NCBI RefSeq assembly: GCF_000813005.1
Contig: NZ_JSYP01000019.1
Span: 62,001 to 126,000, forward strand
DNA: 64,000 bases
Reading direction: 5' to 3'
Origin: Flavobacterium sp. KMS
GTDB lineage: Bacteria > Bacteroidota > Bacteroidia > Flavobacteriales > Flavobacteriaceae
Under the pieces are notes generated by a model. It was not told where the DNA came from. It did not search any database and worked only from the letters and a program-made list of their open reading frames with translations. Positions within the stretch are counted from its first letter, which is position 1. Each line of letters starts with the position of its first letter. Shown one piece after another: positions 46,245-55,500 of this stretch. The position numbers were made by a program, and so were the translations under genes.

Positions 46245-47658
46245 TATATTTTGTTTTTTCTTTGACGGTGGTTTTAAAAATCGAATCAGCTAATATTACA
46301 TCAATTGTGTCACCAATTGCTATAGTATCGGCTCGACTGGTAATCTTATCATTGACTTTGACAATAGCATAGCCCTTTTTGAGGATATTCTCAGGAGACA
46401 TCATTCTGATACTCGAACTGTAATGTGCCAAATATCCTTTTTGATTGCGAAGATACTGATTCGTGAATGTTTTCAAATTATTAATAGTATTGTCAATGTC
46501 ATTGATCCTGTTATAGAGAATAATCCTCGGTTTACCTGAAAGCTGATGCGATAGGTTCAGCAGCTGACGATGTTCTTGGTATAGGATTGATTTGGAACTA
46601 TTAATTGTATTTTGATTAATAGCCATTAAAGCATCTTTGTGTCCTGAAATGAGCTCCCTTGCACTATTGGAAATGGTACTCTTAAGATTGGAAAGACTCT
46701 GATAATGCAGTAGAAAAAGCTGCTGTGATTTAATGACAATATTCTTTTGTAGCGAAAGGATATGCTGCTCAAAACTCCGGTTATGCGCAATAATAAACTC
46801 AGCGGCTTTCGTTGGGGTTTTAGTCTGGGTATGCGCCATGAGATCCACAATACTAACATTTTTCTGATGTCCGATTCCTGTGATAACTGCAATGGGGAAT
46901 TTGGCTACGGCGCGCCCAATGTTATAATTGTCAAATAGCAGAAAATCGGACTGAGCACCACCTCCTCTTGCAATAACAACTGCGTCATACAATTTGCCAC
47001 TACTGTACACTTCAATGAGTTTATCTAAAAACAGCTTGGCATTATTGTCTCCCTGCACAATGGTAGGATAATCATCGATCTGGAAAACATAGCCAAAATC
47101 ATTATTTTCAAGGGTATGCCTGAAATCCTCAAGACCCGCGGAATTGCTCCCTGATAGTATGGCTACTTTTTGGATTACTGCCGGAAGCTTTATTTGATTA
47201 TTTCGGGTGATGTAGCGTTCTCCTTCTTTAACGATAAAAGTATTCTCTTCCACAAGCCTTTTAAGTGTGGCATTTCGTTGCTGTTCCAGAATTCCAAGAG
47301 TAAAATTGGTATCGATATCAAGCACATTGAGTGACAAACCAAACAAAGGATGGTAATCCACACTTACTAAAACAAGTACATTGATATTATTGGTAAAACG
47401 CTGTCCTGTGTTTTTTTCAAAATCAGAAAGATGCATCGATCCTGCTCCCCAGGCTTTCCCAACAATTTTAGCAACAATACTATTTGACGTCATCCCTTTT
47501 TCTACCAGTTCAAAGTAATGGATTTTCTTATCCGCCTTATAGGAATGATTAGTAATATCGGCAACAACCCAAAACGTCTGTCCTTTGAAACGATCCGTCA
47601 GGGCATCGCTAATTTTACTGTTGAGCTCGGAGAGTTTGATATGTTTTTCTGATTCCAT
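46222..47658 (-). CDS. xseA: Exodeoxyribonuclease VII large subunit
   Basis: 478 residues. N-terminal OB-fold (FWVVADITNHSYKADKKIHYFELVEKG), then the catalytic region with VVIARGGGAQSDF, and ITGIGHQKNVSIVDLMAHTQTKTPTKAAE, then a coiled coil and the ending ILKKGYAIVKVN. All family hallmarks present. It is probably the element's own copy, placed among ssb and polymerase genes. Confidence 0.92.
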   Translation of the reverse strand: MESEKHIKLSELNSKISDALTDRFKGQTFWVVADITNHSYKADKKIHYFELVEKGMTSNSIVAKIVGKAWGAGSMHLSDFEKNTGQRFTNNINVLVLVSVDYHPLFGLSLNVLDIDTNFTLGILEQQRNATLKRLVEENTFIVKEGERYITRNNQIKLPAVIQKVAILSGSNSAGLEDFRHTLENNDFGYVFQIDDYPTIVQGDNNAKLFLDKLIEVYSSGKLYDAVVIARGGGAQSDFLLFDNYNIGRAVAKFPIAVITGIGHQKNVSIVDLMAHTQTKTPTKAAEFIIAHNRSFEQHILSLQKNIVIKSQQLFLLHYQSLSNLKSTISNSARELISGHKDALMAINQNTINSSKSILYQEHRQLLNLSHQLSGKPRIILYNRINDIDNTINNLKTFTNQYLRNQKGYLAHYSSSIRMMSPENILKKGYAIVKVNDKITSRADTIAIGDTIDVILADSIFKTTVKEKTKYNERDTDL

Positions 47659-47770
47659 AAAAAGCCGGGAACGAAGTGTTCCTTTTAGATCCTTCTAAAT
47701 GCAATAGAAGATGTAATAGTTGTTTAGAAAAAATGGGGCGATTTCCTTAAAAAAAACATTCGTAAGCGAA

Positions 47771-48028
47771 TTATCTCCCTTTGTCCACAAGTGAAATGGT
47801 ACCGGTAAGATCATGACTGGAAATATAGTCCCGTACAAAATCCTCCGCCTCTTTCCTATGATCAGCGGCCGTTGAAAACGAATTGAGATAGAAATCTTCA
47901 TCCTCATCGGCAATATGGATAATCTCAGTATATCCCTTAGTAATCAAGCTTCCTTTTAGTTGTAATACCTTAAGCTCATTTCTATTGTCAATTTCCTTCT
48001 TCACTCTAAGCTGTATCGTTTTATCCAT
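47771..48028 (-). CDS. Small hypothetical protein
   Basis: About 85 residues from MDKTIQLRVKKEI; the frame is open to 48082 and could start there or at 48064. Charged, mixed alpha/beta (KGYTEIIHIADEDEDFYLNSF; AEDFVRDYISSHDLTGTISLVDKG). No family recognised. It precedes xseA on the same strand with a 110-bp gap. Confidence 0.5.
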   Translation of the reverse strand: MDKTIQLRVKKEIDNRNELKVLQLKGSLITKGYTEIIHIADEDEDFYLNSFSTAADHRKEAEDFVRDYISSHDLTGTISLVDKGR

Positions 48029-48082
48029 GGTATGGGTATTTGGTGTTGTGTTATCTCGTAGCATAATATACTTAAAAGTCAA

Positions 48083-48505
48083 AAGAAAAAGACATGGCAG
48101 CTCTTTTGTTTTCTCTCTTCGTTATGTCCTTCATTTCCCTTTACCTCAGGATTCCAGGCAAGTAATGGCGCTAAACAGGCTTCTTGCCTTCATTATTTTA
48201 TATCCCTAAAAATACTAAAAATCAAAACAGCATGATTGGGTTCAATCATAAAAATATGAACAATTAAAAACTAGATTCCATTTTCATTCAAAAACGGACT
48301 AAAAGGGCAGCCAAAATAGTGTCCGCCCTCCCCTGCATGCGCATAACGGCTTAACGCCGCCCTTTGGGACTTATAGCACTCCGGCTCGGTATCCGGACAC
48401 TTGATTTGTGCTTTCTTTTTTCCCGTTTTTTCTTTTGAAAAAATTCATTTGGCGAAAAACGGTGAAAGAGAACTTAAAAAAAGTATGCACTAAAAATCAA
48501 GTATC
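48083..48505. other. Structured GC-rich region upstream of ssb
   Basis: At 48318-48401 an 84-bp segment is bounded by AGTGTCCG and CGGACACT and contains further inverted repeats (CGGC-TTAA-type at 48347-48361). Its GC content is far above its surroundings. It could be a folded RNA leader, a single-strand origin or an oriT-like site. No ORF. Confidence 0.5.
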
Positions 48506-48895
48506 ATGGAAATTACAGGACGAATTGTAAAAGATGCCTCCGTTTTTAAAGTAAAAGAAAACAGTGAGGTTGTAAACTTCTCCATAGCAGTCAACGACAG
48601 CTATAAACCCAAAAATAGCACCGAAGTTAAAAAAGTGGTGACCTATATCGACTGTTCCTATTGGCTGTCACCAAAATCAGCGCAGTGGCTCAAAAAAGGG
48701 GCACTAGTGGAACTCTTTGGACGAATTGGTCTGAATGTCTACATCGGCAGTGATGCTAAGGCGCACGGCAGTCTAACCTTTCACACCAGCCACATTAAAA
48801 TACTTGCATTTGCCAAAGACCCGCAAGGAACCCCACAAACAAACACACTAGTTAAAAAGGATTCTGAAAAAGAACCTGACGACCTGCCTTTTTAA
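48506..48895 (+). CDS. ssb: Single-stranded DNA-binding protein
   Basis: 129 residues. MEITGRIVKDASVFKVKENSEVVNFSIAVND is the SSB OB-fold opening; the acidic tip ends DDLPF, the canonical SSB tail. It coats single-stranded DNA during transfer or repair. First gene of a run to PcfJ. Confidence 0.92.
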   Translation: MEITGRIVKDASVFKVKENSEVVNFSIAVNDSYKPKNSTEVKKVVTYIDCSYWLSPKSAQWLKKGALVELFGRIGLNVYIGSDAKAHGSLTFHTSHIKILAFAKDPQGTPQTNTLVKKDSEKEPDDLPF

Positions 48896-48934
48896 TATCC
48901 CGATAAACAATGTACAAGCCTAAAGAAATGAGTT

Positions 48935-49294
48935 ATGAAAGCCTTAAAAAAATCAATATACGCAGCCTACGAAGTGTGTGAAGCATTTAATAAAATCATC
49001 CTGTCCGATTTGGATTCTTATAACGGGACTAAAAAAGAACAACTTAAATCCTTTCTCGAGGATTTACAAAACGGCGGATGCATGAGTGGAATGATTTCCG
49101 AATTTATATACCATTCAGACTGTAAAGAATTTTATATCGGGCATCTCGATGATTTGGAAAACATCAAAGACGAAATCGAAGATTCTCTTGGAGAGTCTGT
49201 AAAAAACAGGCATCGCCTTCCCCACTACACCTTTATGTGTTGGCTCTGTTTCGAAGAATACTGCTATGACATCTACAGAAACAGTTTTGAGTGA
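48935..49294 (+). CDS. Hypothetical protein of the ssb-PcfK run
   Basis: 119 residues, acidic and helical, with scattered Cys and aromatic residues (HYTFMCWLCFEEYCYDIYR). No family recognised. It sits 39 bp after ssb and 31 bp before pcfK, preceded by the same GAGTTATGAAAGC text as pcfK, so it is co-expressed and may share ancestry of its leader with pcfK. Confidence 0.6.
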   Translation: MKALKKSIYAAYEVCEAFNKIILSDLDSYNGTKKEQLKSFLEDLQNGGCMSGMISEFIYHSDCKEFYIGHLDDLENIKDEIEDSLGESVKNRHRLPHYTFMCWLCFEEYCYDIYRNSFE

Positions 49295-49325
49295 CACTCA
49301 TTTTTAATCTTAAATCTTTTGAGTT

Positions 49326-49706
49326 ATGAAAGCTTCTGAACAATTTAAAACCGCTATAGAAAATTATCTAAGTGAAACGGCACAGAGAGACGCATCTTTT
49401 GCACCACATCTTGCCAAAGTTTCAAAGAACCTTGAAAACTGTATCAGCTACATTTTTGGCGAAGTCAAAAAAACAGGATTATGCGCCTTTGACAATCAGG
49501 AAATCTTCGACATGGCTATAAAATACTACATCGATGACAGTATTCTGCCTCCTGCCCCAATCAACTGCAAAGTAGTGGTAAATCAGCCTGTAAAGGCTGA
49601 TTTATTTACTCCTGCGTCTGATGTTCCTCAAAGCATGGAGCAGAAAAAGGAAGTGATAAATACTCCGAAAACCCTACAGACCACCTTAACACTTTTTGAC
49701 CTATGA
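49326..49706 (+). CDS. PcfK-like protein (AcrIIA9 family)
   Basis: 126 residues. MKASEQFKTAIENYLSETAQRDASFA, then IFDMAIKYYIDDSI, then PINCKVVVNQP and the ending TLTLFDL fit the PcfK family of Gram-positive and Bacteroidota conjugative elements. Some PcfK-family proteins, named AcrIIA9, inhibit Cas9. The stop overlaps the start of pcfJ by 4 bp. Confidence 0.82.
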   Translation: MKASEQFKTAIENYLSETAQRDASFAPHLAKVSKNLENCISYIFGEVKKTGLCAFDNQEIFDMAIKYYIDDSILPPAPINCKVVVNQPVKADLFTPASDVPQSMEQKKEVINTPKTLQTTLTLFDL

Positions 49707-51004
49707 CACCTAAAACTAACATAGAAAAAGAGATTACCCAATTAAGTAGTACCCTGAAACCGATTACAGCACAGATGCAAACTTGGGCAGAAAAAAGCAT
49801 TTTCCTAAAATGGGGAGTGCTCTCACGTGGAAAATTCCACTGCCTTGAATGTGCGCATTCCTGGAAACCCAAATCTCAAAGTAAATCCTGTGAGAAATTT
49901 ATAAAATGTACCACCTGTACAGGAAAACTCAAAATGTGCGGATGCAATCAGGTTCATTTCAAAGAAATTGAATACTGCTCCGTTTTGGATGTTTGTAAGG
50001 GGTATCAAGTCGTTCGTATTAGCTGCTCCCACAAGCTCATGAAAAAGAATACTGTTCCAACTTATTTTCATAAAGAAGTGATGCAGCATTGGATAAACTC
50101 AAAAGGCGAAGTTCGTACTATGTCCCTTAGCACAAATGTTTTTTCGCATGCTTATGATGCATGGCAGTATTATTCCTCCCTTGAAATCCGCCCAAAAGAT
50201 TTTCAGAACTCACCAAAATACCGAATTAATCCGTACAAGGTGCATCCACATATGAAAGTGCTCCCTATCTTGAAAAGAAACGGATTTAAAACTGGCGTTT
50301 ACAATATTGCTCCGCAAATACTTTTTACTGCACTGTTAAAAGATGCTATTGCAGAAACGATTTTAAAAGCAGGACAGACTTCCCTACTCACCTATTACCT
50401 CCAGTCACCTCATCAGAAGATTATCCCTAATTGGCAAGCTGTAAAAATTTGCTTAAAAAATAAGTATAACATTACTGATTATACTATTTGGGAAGATTAT
50501 ATTGCCTTGCTTCAATGGTTTAAAAAAAACCTAAGTTGTCCCTTTTTTGTCTGCCCCGAAAATCTCCATGAGGCACATAATAAACTTGTTACTAAAAAAA
50601 GAGAATTCCAGCGGAAAAAATACCTCTTGAAAATGCGTGATGAAATACAGCAAGCACAGGAAGTTTATGCCGAAGAAAAGAAACATTTTTTTGGGATTTC
50701 TTTTTCGCATGAAAATCTAACCATCAAAGTTCTAGAAAACGTACAGAACTTTATGGAAGAGGGAGACATTCTGCAACATTGTATTTTCACCAATGAGTAT
50801 TTTAAAAGAACAGATTCCCTGCTGTTTTCTGCTCAAATAGATAATAAACCTATTGAAACTATAGAGGTATCGCTTTCCAAAATGGAAATAGTCCAATGTC
50901 GTGGTCTGAAAAATAGTAAATCTAAGCATCATAAAATCATTTTAGAACTAATGAAGAAAAACTTGTATCAAATTCGTTCACGAATGAAGAAGCAAAAGTC
51001 ATAA
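49703..51004 (+). CDS. PcfJ-like protein
   Basis: 433 residues. An N-terminal zinc-like cluster (HCLECAHSW, FIKCTTCTGKLKMCGCNQ) is followed by the PcfJ domain with GDILQHCIFTNEYFKRTDSLLFSAQIDNKPIETIEV. PcfJ occurs on conjugative elements; its role is unclear. Overlaps pcfK by 4 bp and ends at a strong terminator. Confidence 0.85.
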   Translation: MTPKTNIEKEITQLSSTLKPITAQMQTWAEKSIFLKWGVLSRGKFHCLECAHSWKPKSQSKSCEKFIKCTTCTGKLKMCGCNQVHFKEIEYCSVLDVCKGYQVVRISCSHKLMKKNTVPTYFHKEVMQHWINSKGEVRTMSLSTNVFSHAYDAWQYYSSLEIRPKDFQNSPKYRINPYKVHPHMKVLPILKRNGFKTGVYNIAPQILFTALLKDAIAETILKAGQTSLLTYYLQSPHQKIIPNWQAVKICLKNKYNITDYTIWEDYIALLQWFKKNLSCPFFVCPENLHEAHNKLVTKKREFQRKKYLLKMRDEIQQAQEVYAEEKKHFFGISFSHENLTIKVLENVQNFMEEGDILQHCIFTNEYFKRTDSLLFSAQIDNKPIETIEVSLSKMEIVQCRGLKNSKSKHHKIILELMKKNLYQIRSRMKKQKS

Positions 51005-51012
51005 AGTCCTAA

Positions 51013-51049
51013 AAGCGGAAAAACCGAATAAATTTCGGTTTTTCCGCTT
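51013..51049. terminator. Strong terminator after pcfJ
   Basis: AAGCGGAAAAACCGAA and TTCGGTTTTTCCGCTT form a perfect 16-bp stem with a short loop, immediately after the pcfJ stop. Confidence 0.88.
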
Positions 51050-51184
51050 AATGGTCCACTAATCTTACTATAAAATCTTAATGAAATTACTTTAGTTTAT
51101 AATACTAAAAGTAAAAACACATACAAACCATATACTCAGTAGAAACATTTGAAAAACTAAATTCACCATAGCCTATTTTTTTAT

Positions 51185-51850
51185 TCAAAAAACATAATCA
51201 TACAATACATTTTTATTTAAAGGAATATTTTCTTTCATAGGAGTCATAATAAAAATATAGGTCAAATCTTCTACATTATAAAACAATACATTTGCATTTA
51301 GCTTATTTAAACCGTAATATTCTATTTCACCATATATTACTTTTGAATCTTCATCATTAATTTTTATTGCATATTTATTAAAATCTAAACTAAAACTCTT
51401 AATAGAATCATTATTCATTTCGTACTTTATCTCACTATCAGAAATGAAATCAATTTTACTAATTTTATAATTCTCATTAAATAAACTTGGACTGAGTTTA
51501 ACCTCATATAAACTTTCATCAACTATTGTAAAATAACCAGGTGTTGGATAGTTTGAATATAAACAACTGTTAAACTTACAGTTAGTACTAACATTTTTTA
51601 ATTTTATTACTACTAATGAGTACTTTGATTGAATCTCAAATTGTGAAACTACAGTGTCTTTCTTTATGGTATAACTACCAATACAATGATAATCTTCCTT
51701 AAAAGGCATCAAACTTTTTATTTTCATACTTTTTTGAGGAACAAAGTTAATCTCATCACTAATTCCGTCTTTTTTACAGCTCAAATAAAGCAAAAACAAT
51801 AGTGCAATGCAGATAGTCTTTATAGTTGAATTTATTAAAATAGATGCCAC
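51185..51850 (-). CDS. Exported lipoprotein, possible immunity protein
   Basis: 221 residues. The N-terminus (TIKTICIALLFLLYLSCKKD) is a lipoprotein signal with Cys near residue 26. The body is a predicted beta-rich protein with no known family. It begins 16 bp after the end of a displaced RHS toxin tip, the usual place for the matching immunity gene. Confidence 0.55.
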   Translation of the reverse strand: MASILINSTIKTICIALLFLLYLSCKKDGISDEINFVPQKSMKIKSLMPFKEDYHCIGSYTIKKDTVVSQFEIQSKYSLVVIKLKNVSTNCKFNSCLYSNYPTPGYFTIVDESLYEVKLSPSLFNENYKISKIDFISDSEIKYEMNNDSIKSFSLDFNKYAIKINDEDSKVIYGEIEYYGLNKLNANVLFYNVEDLTYIFIMTPMKENIPLNKNVLYDYVF

Positions 51851-51866
51851 TTATGATTTTTTCTAA

Positions 51867-52104
51867 TTAGTATGCAAGTGAATGAGTTAATATTTCTTGT
51901 GCAACTTTCTGTACCACAGGTGCAACTTCAGGCTGAAATATAGATAAAATAATCCCAGCAATCTATAAAGATGTATATCCTCCAAGCTTAAAAGCTACAT
52001 AGAAACTATCACTTTTTCCATTTCCACCTCTAAGACTATAGTGCCTACCTATTCCATCTGCACCTAAATAACAAGTTACACTTAAATGCGACAAGGTTGC
52101 TTTA
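51867..52104 (-). pseudogene. Displaced RHS toxin tip remnant
   Basis: On the minus strand the frame reads LSVTCYLGADGIGRHYSLRG and SDSFYVAFKLGGYTSL, then an in-frame TAG, then IAGIILSIFQPEVAPVV...THSLAY and a stop. It has no start and lies just after the membrane protein gene. This is the expected place for an old C-terminal toxin domain replaced by the present RHS tip. Confidence 0.5.
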
Positions 52105-52109
52105 ATAAA

Positions 52110-52499
52110 TTATAGATATCTACAATTCACAGACAAAAGATATTTTGCATAAACTGGTCCCCAAAATAAAGATGATATTAAAATTATATAAAAAAGAGTG
52201 GTTAATAAAATCGAAATTTTTGGGCTACCTAAAAAAACTGGTTGTTGCTTTATAATTTTTTTCGACCTTCCATCTTTTGTAAAATATAAATAGTTAATTA
52301 ATAAACAAATAACTCCAATTGCAATCATAAACCATTTCCCCATATTAATGCAAAAAAAGTGAATCACTAGTAAGTTTAAAATAACACTTACAAAAAAGCC
52401 TTCTGCTAATCCTAATGCCCAGATAGTAGTCGAATAAGGAGTATCATCTTTTAGATTTTTTTTATAAAATAAAAAAGTATAATAATAAATAACTTTCAT
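52110..52499 (-). CDS. Small membrane protein, candidate RHS immunity
   Basis: 129 residues. Three or four membrane helices (GFFVSVILNLLVIHFFCI; WFMIAIGVICLLINYLYF; ILLTTLFYIILISSLFW). It starts 16 bp after the RHS gene on the same strand, the normal position of an immunity gene. A membrane immunity protein fits a membrane-acting toxin, in line with the Gly-rich RHS tail. No family recognised. Confidence 0.6.
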   Translation of the reverse strand: MKVIYYYTFLFYKKNLKDDTPYSTTIWALGLAEGFFVSVILNLLVIHFFCINMGKWFMIAIGVICLLINYLYFTKDGRSKKIIKQQPVFLGSPKISILLTTLFYIILISSLFWGPVYAKYLLSVNCRYL

Positions 52500-52515
52500 A
52501 ATAAATTAGTTCGTA

Positions 52516-55500
52516 TTAATATCCCAATTTTTCTTTCCTATAAGGAAGCCAAGTACTTTGTTTCCAATTTTGATAAGAATCAATCTTAGTTATGGATCTT
52601 CCTGCTTCCCATCCTATTCCCCATGCTGCTCCATAAAGTCCAGGAGCAAAAGTACTTATAACATTCGAGGTTTGTTCTGTTGCTAAAGTAAACCCTCCTA
52701 TTTTACCATTAGAATAAGCGTCAAAATTAGACCAAGCATTATAAGCTCCAACACTTCTACCTAACCATTTAAACCTATCTGAAATTCTTAATGCTGATGC
52801 AACTTTACCCCCCGTGGCTCCATTACCATTAAAAACTTGACTATATACTTTCATTTGTTTTATACTATACCAAGTTTTTGAGTTAAACATTTTATTTTGT
52901 GTCCAACTAATTGAAGTACCAAGCCCTGTTATTAGAAGTCCTGTAAAGTCATACTCAAAAACTGGTTGCGCATGTTCATTATATTGTGTTAATAAAGGCT
53001 GGTTATTAGGAACGTTATTTGCTGCTCTAAAATCTAAAACAGCGGAGTTTGAATTGTTCAAATTCACATACTGACTCATATTAGGTGGTGGTGCTGGTGC
53101 ATCGCTTTTACCTCCACCAAACAAAGATTTTATACTATTTCCCCAATTCTTAAGATTTAGGTTCTTTCTTGTCCAATCTGTAACCCCCCATTTTTTAAAA
53201 TTTATATTTTGGTTTGCCCAATCTTTAATCCCCCAGCTATCCCAATTATCTTTTATAGTTTTGATTCCATTCCCTATCCAGGTTTGTTGTCCGTTACTTA
53301 ATCCACAATCTACACAGTCCTTTCCAGGTCCATTGGCAGTATTTCCACTCGGGTCTGTAAATTGCAACGGATTATTAAATACATAGCCATACTGATTGTA
53401 ATTTTGAGTACTTGTTGGGTCTTGTATATAATTATCGACTTGTAAAAATCGATGAAGTATTGGATCATACAATCTCGCATTCATATTAATCAGTCCAACA
53501 CTTTGTATATGTTCGTGTCCTGTATAACCTCTATCAAGAACTGTTAGTCCTATTAGTGTATTTCCTACACCATCCTGCACTTTCATGATACTACCCCAAG
53601 CATCAAATAATCTTTTTTCTACTATAGCACCATTGTCATCAGTGATTGTTAAAATAGTCCCTTGATAATCTCTGTGTAAATATAAATATTTTTGTGTTAT
53701 TCCATCACTCTTGACAGCAATTGGTGCCGAATAGCCATCTCCTCCTATATAAGTAACAAATTCAAAAGCACCAGTAGTTCTATTCTCTTTTATCTCCATT
53801 GTGCCATCAGCCGAATAATGCTTACGTAGTGGCCTAAGTGATTTTTCATCATTAAAGTCTCCATAGTACATAGTACTTCGTTGATTGTCATCATTGTAAG
53901 TAAAACTTATTTTCTCTACACCAGTTTCTTCTATTTGTTTAGGACTTTTAAATGCATTATAAGTGACATTTAGTTTTTTTAAACCTGAAGAAACTGGATC
54001 ACTTGTCTTGCGTATTTTTACATTATCAAACCAAACATTACCTATTCCTATAGCATCAAGACGCAGTCGCAAGGATTTAACACTTGCAGGCACCAATACT
54101 GTCTTTTCAATAAATTTCCAATTATTCAACGCTGTTGTGCTAACACTATTGACGTAAGAAAAATATCCCGTTTCATTTGCATTGTATTGAAAAAGTGTAA
54201 GTTGAGCAGTCGGATTATCTGTATAAACCCAACCAGAAAAAGTGTATTCTGTGTCAGCTATATTATCAATAGGAACTGAGACATCTGATTGTACATAACT
54301 CATACCATCACTCGACAATGTTGTATTTAACTTTATGGCAGTTGCAATACCTTTTGACCGATCAAATGAAATACACTGAGGATTATGCGGATTAAAAGAC
54401 CAACCTGATTTGGCTTCCATATCATCATTAAAAATACCGCCTCTGTTAGCATAATACTGTGATGAATCATAACCTAATGATATCTCTGTGTTTTGATACT
54501 TGTTTGTAGCGTCATATTTGTAAAACCCTAAATTATTGCCCAAAATTTTTCCCGAAGCATCATAGGTTTGGCTTTGTTGAGCCTCAAATTTATTTGTAAA
54601 CTCAGTTAATCTGTTTATTTCATCATGCTTAAAAGTTTCTGTAAAGTTTCCAAAGGAACTATTAATTCTACTATCTAAATTGTCTGTATTTTTATTAAAT
54701 GTAGTTGTAAGAGTTAATATATTACTTGCTGGTACAGTAGTTTTATCATATTGCATTTTTGATAAATACCCGTCAATATCATAAGTATTAGTCATTTTTA
54801 TGCCATTACCAGTTACGCTTTCTAACACTTGCCCTTTCGCATTTAGCATGTTTGTCTGCCAAAGGACTTTATTGTTACTGTCTAAAATTTGATATAAGTT
54901 TCCATTTTTGTAAATATTTTTGGTTACTATCGTACTGAATTTACCTCCTATCTCTGCACGTTTAGTTTCTGTTTCAACTCTGCCTAAACCATCATAAGTA
55001 AAGGATTTGATGAATTTTGAAACCCCTATTTTGTTTTCTTCAACAGATAAAGCTCTTTTGAAAATAGGATCATAAGTTACCGTAGTTATGGTTTTATTAG
55101 CTCCAATAGGTTCATTTTTGTCAACATACGTTACTGTTATTGGTAACTTTGTGGCATCATAAGTATATTCGGTCTCACTATCAGTACCTCCTCCTACAAT
55201 TGTTTTTTTAGTTGGTCTTCCGTTATTATCACGGGTTATGGTAGTAATCACACCTCCATTTTGGGAAGTCTCTTCTGTTAGTTCTCCTAATTCATTACTT
55301 TTATACGTAAAAGTCCCAGCCGATGGATCAATTAGTTTGGTTTTTCTCCCCCAGCCATCTTGCTCCATGGTAATATTAATACCATTATAACTGGTTTGTT
55401 TTAGATTTCCATTTGCAAAATAGGAAAAATTGATATTCCCACCGGTTGTTTCATTAGTAGAAACAATATTACCAATAGCATTTTTTACAATTGTTTTACT

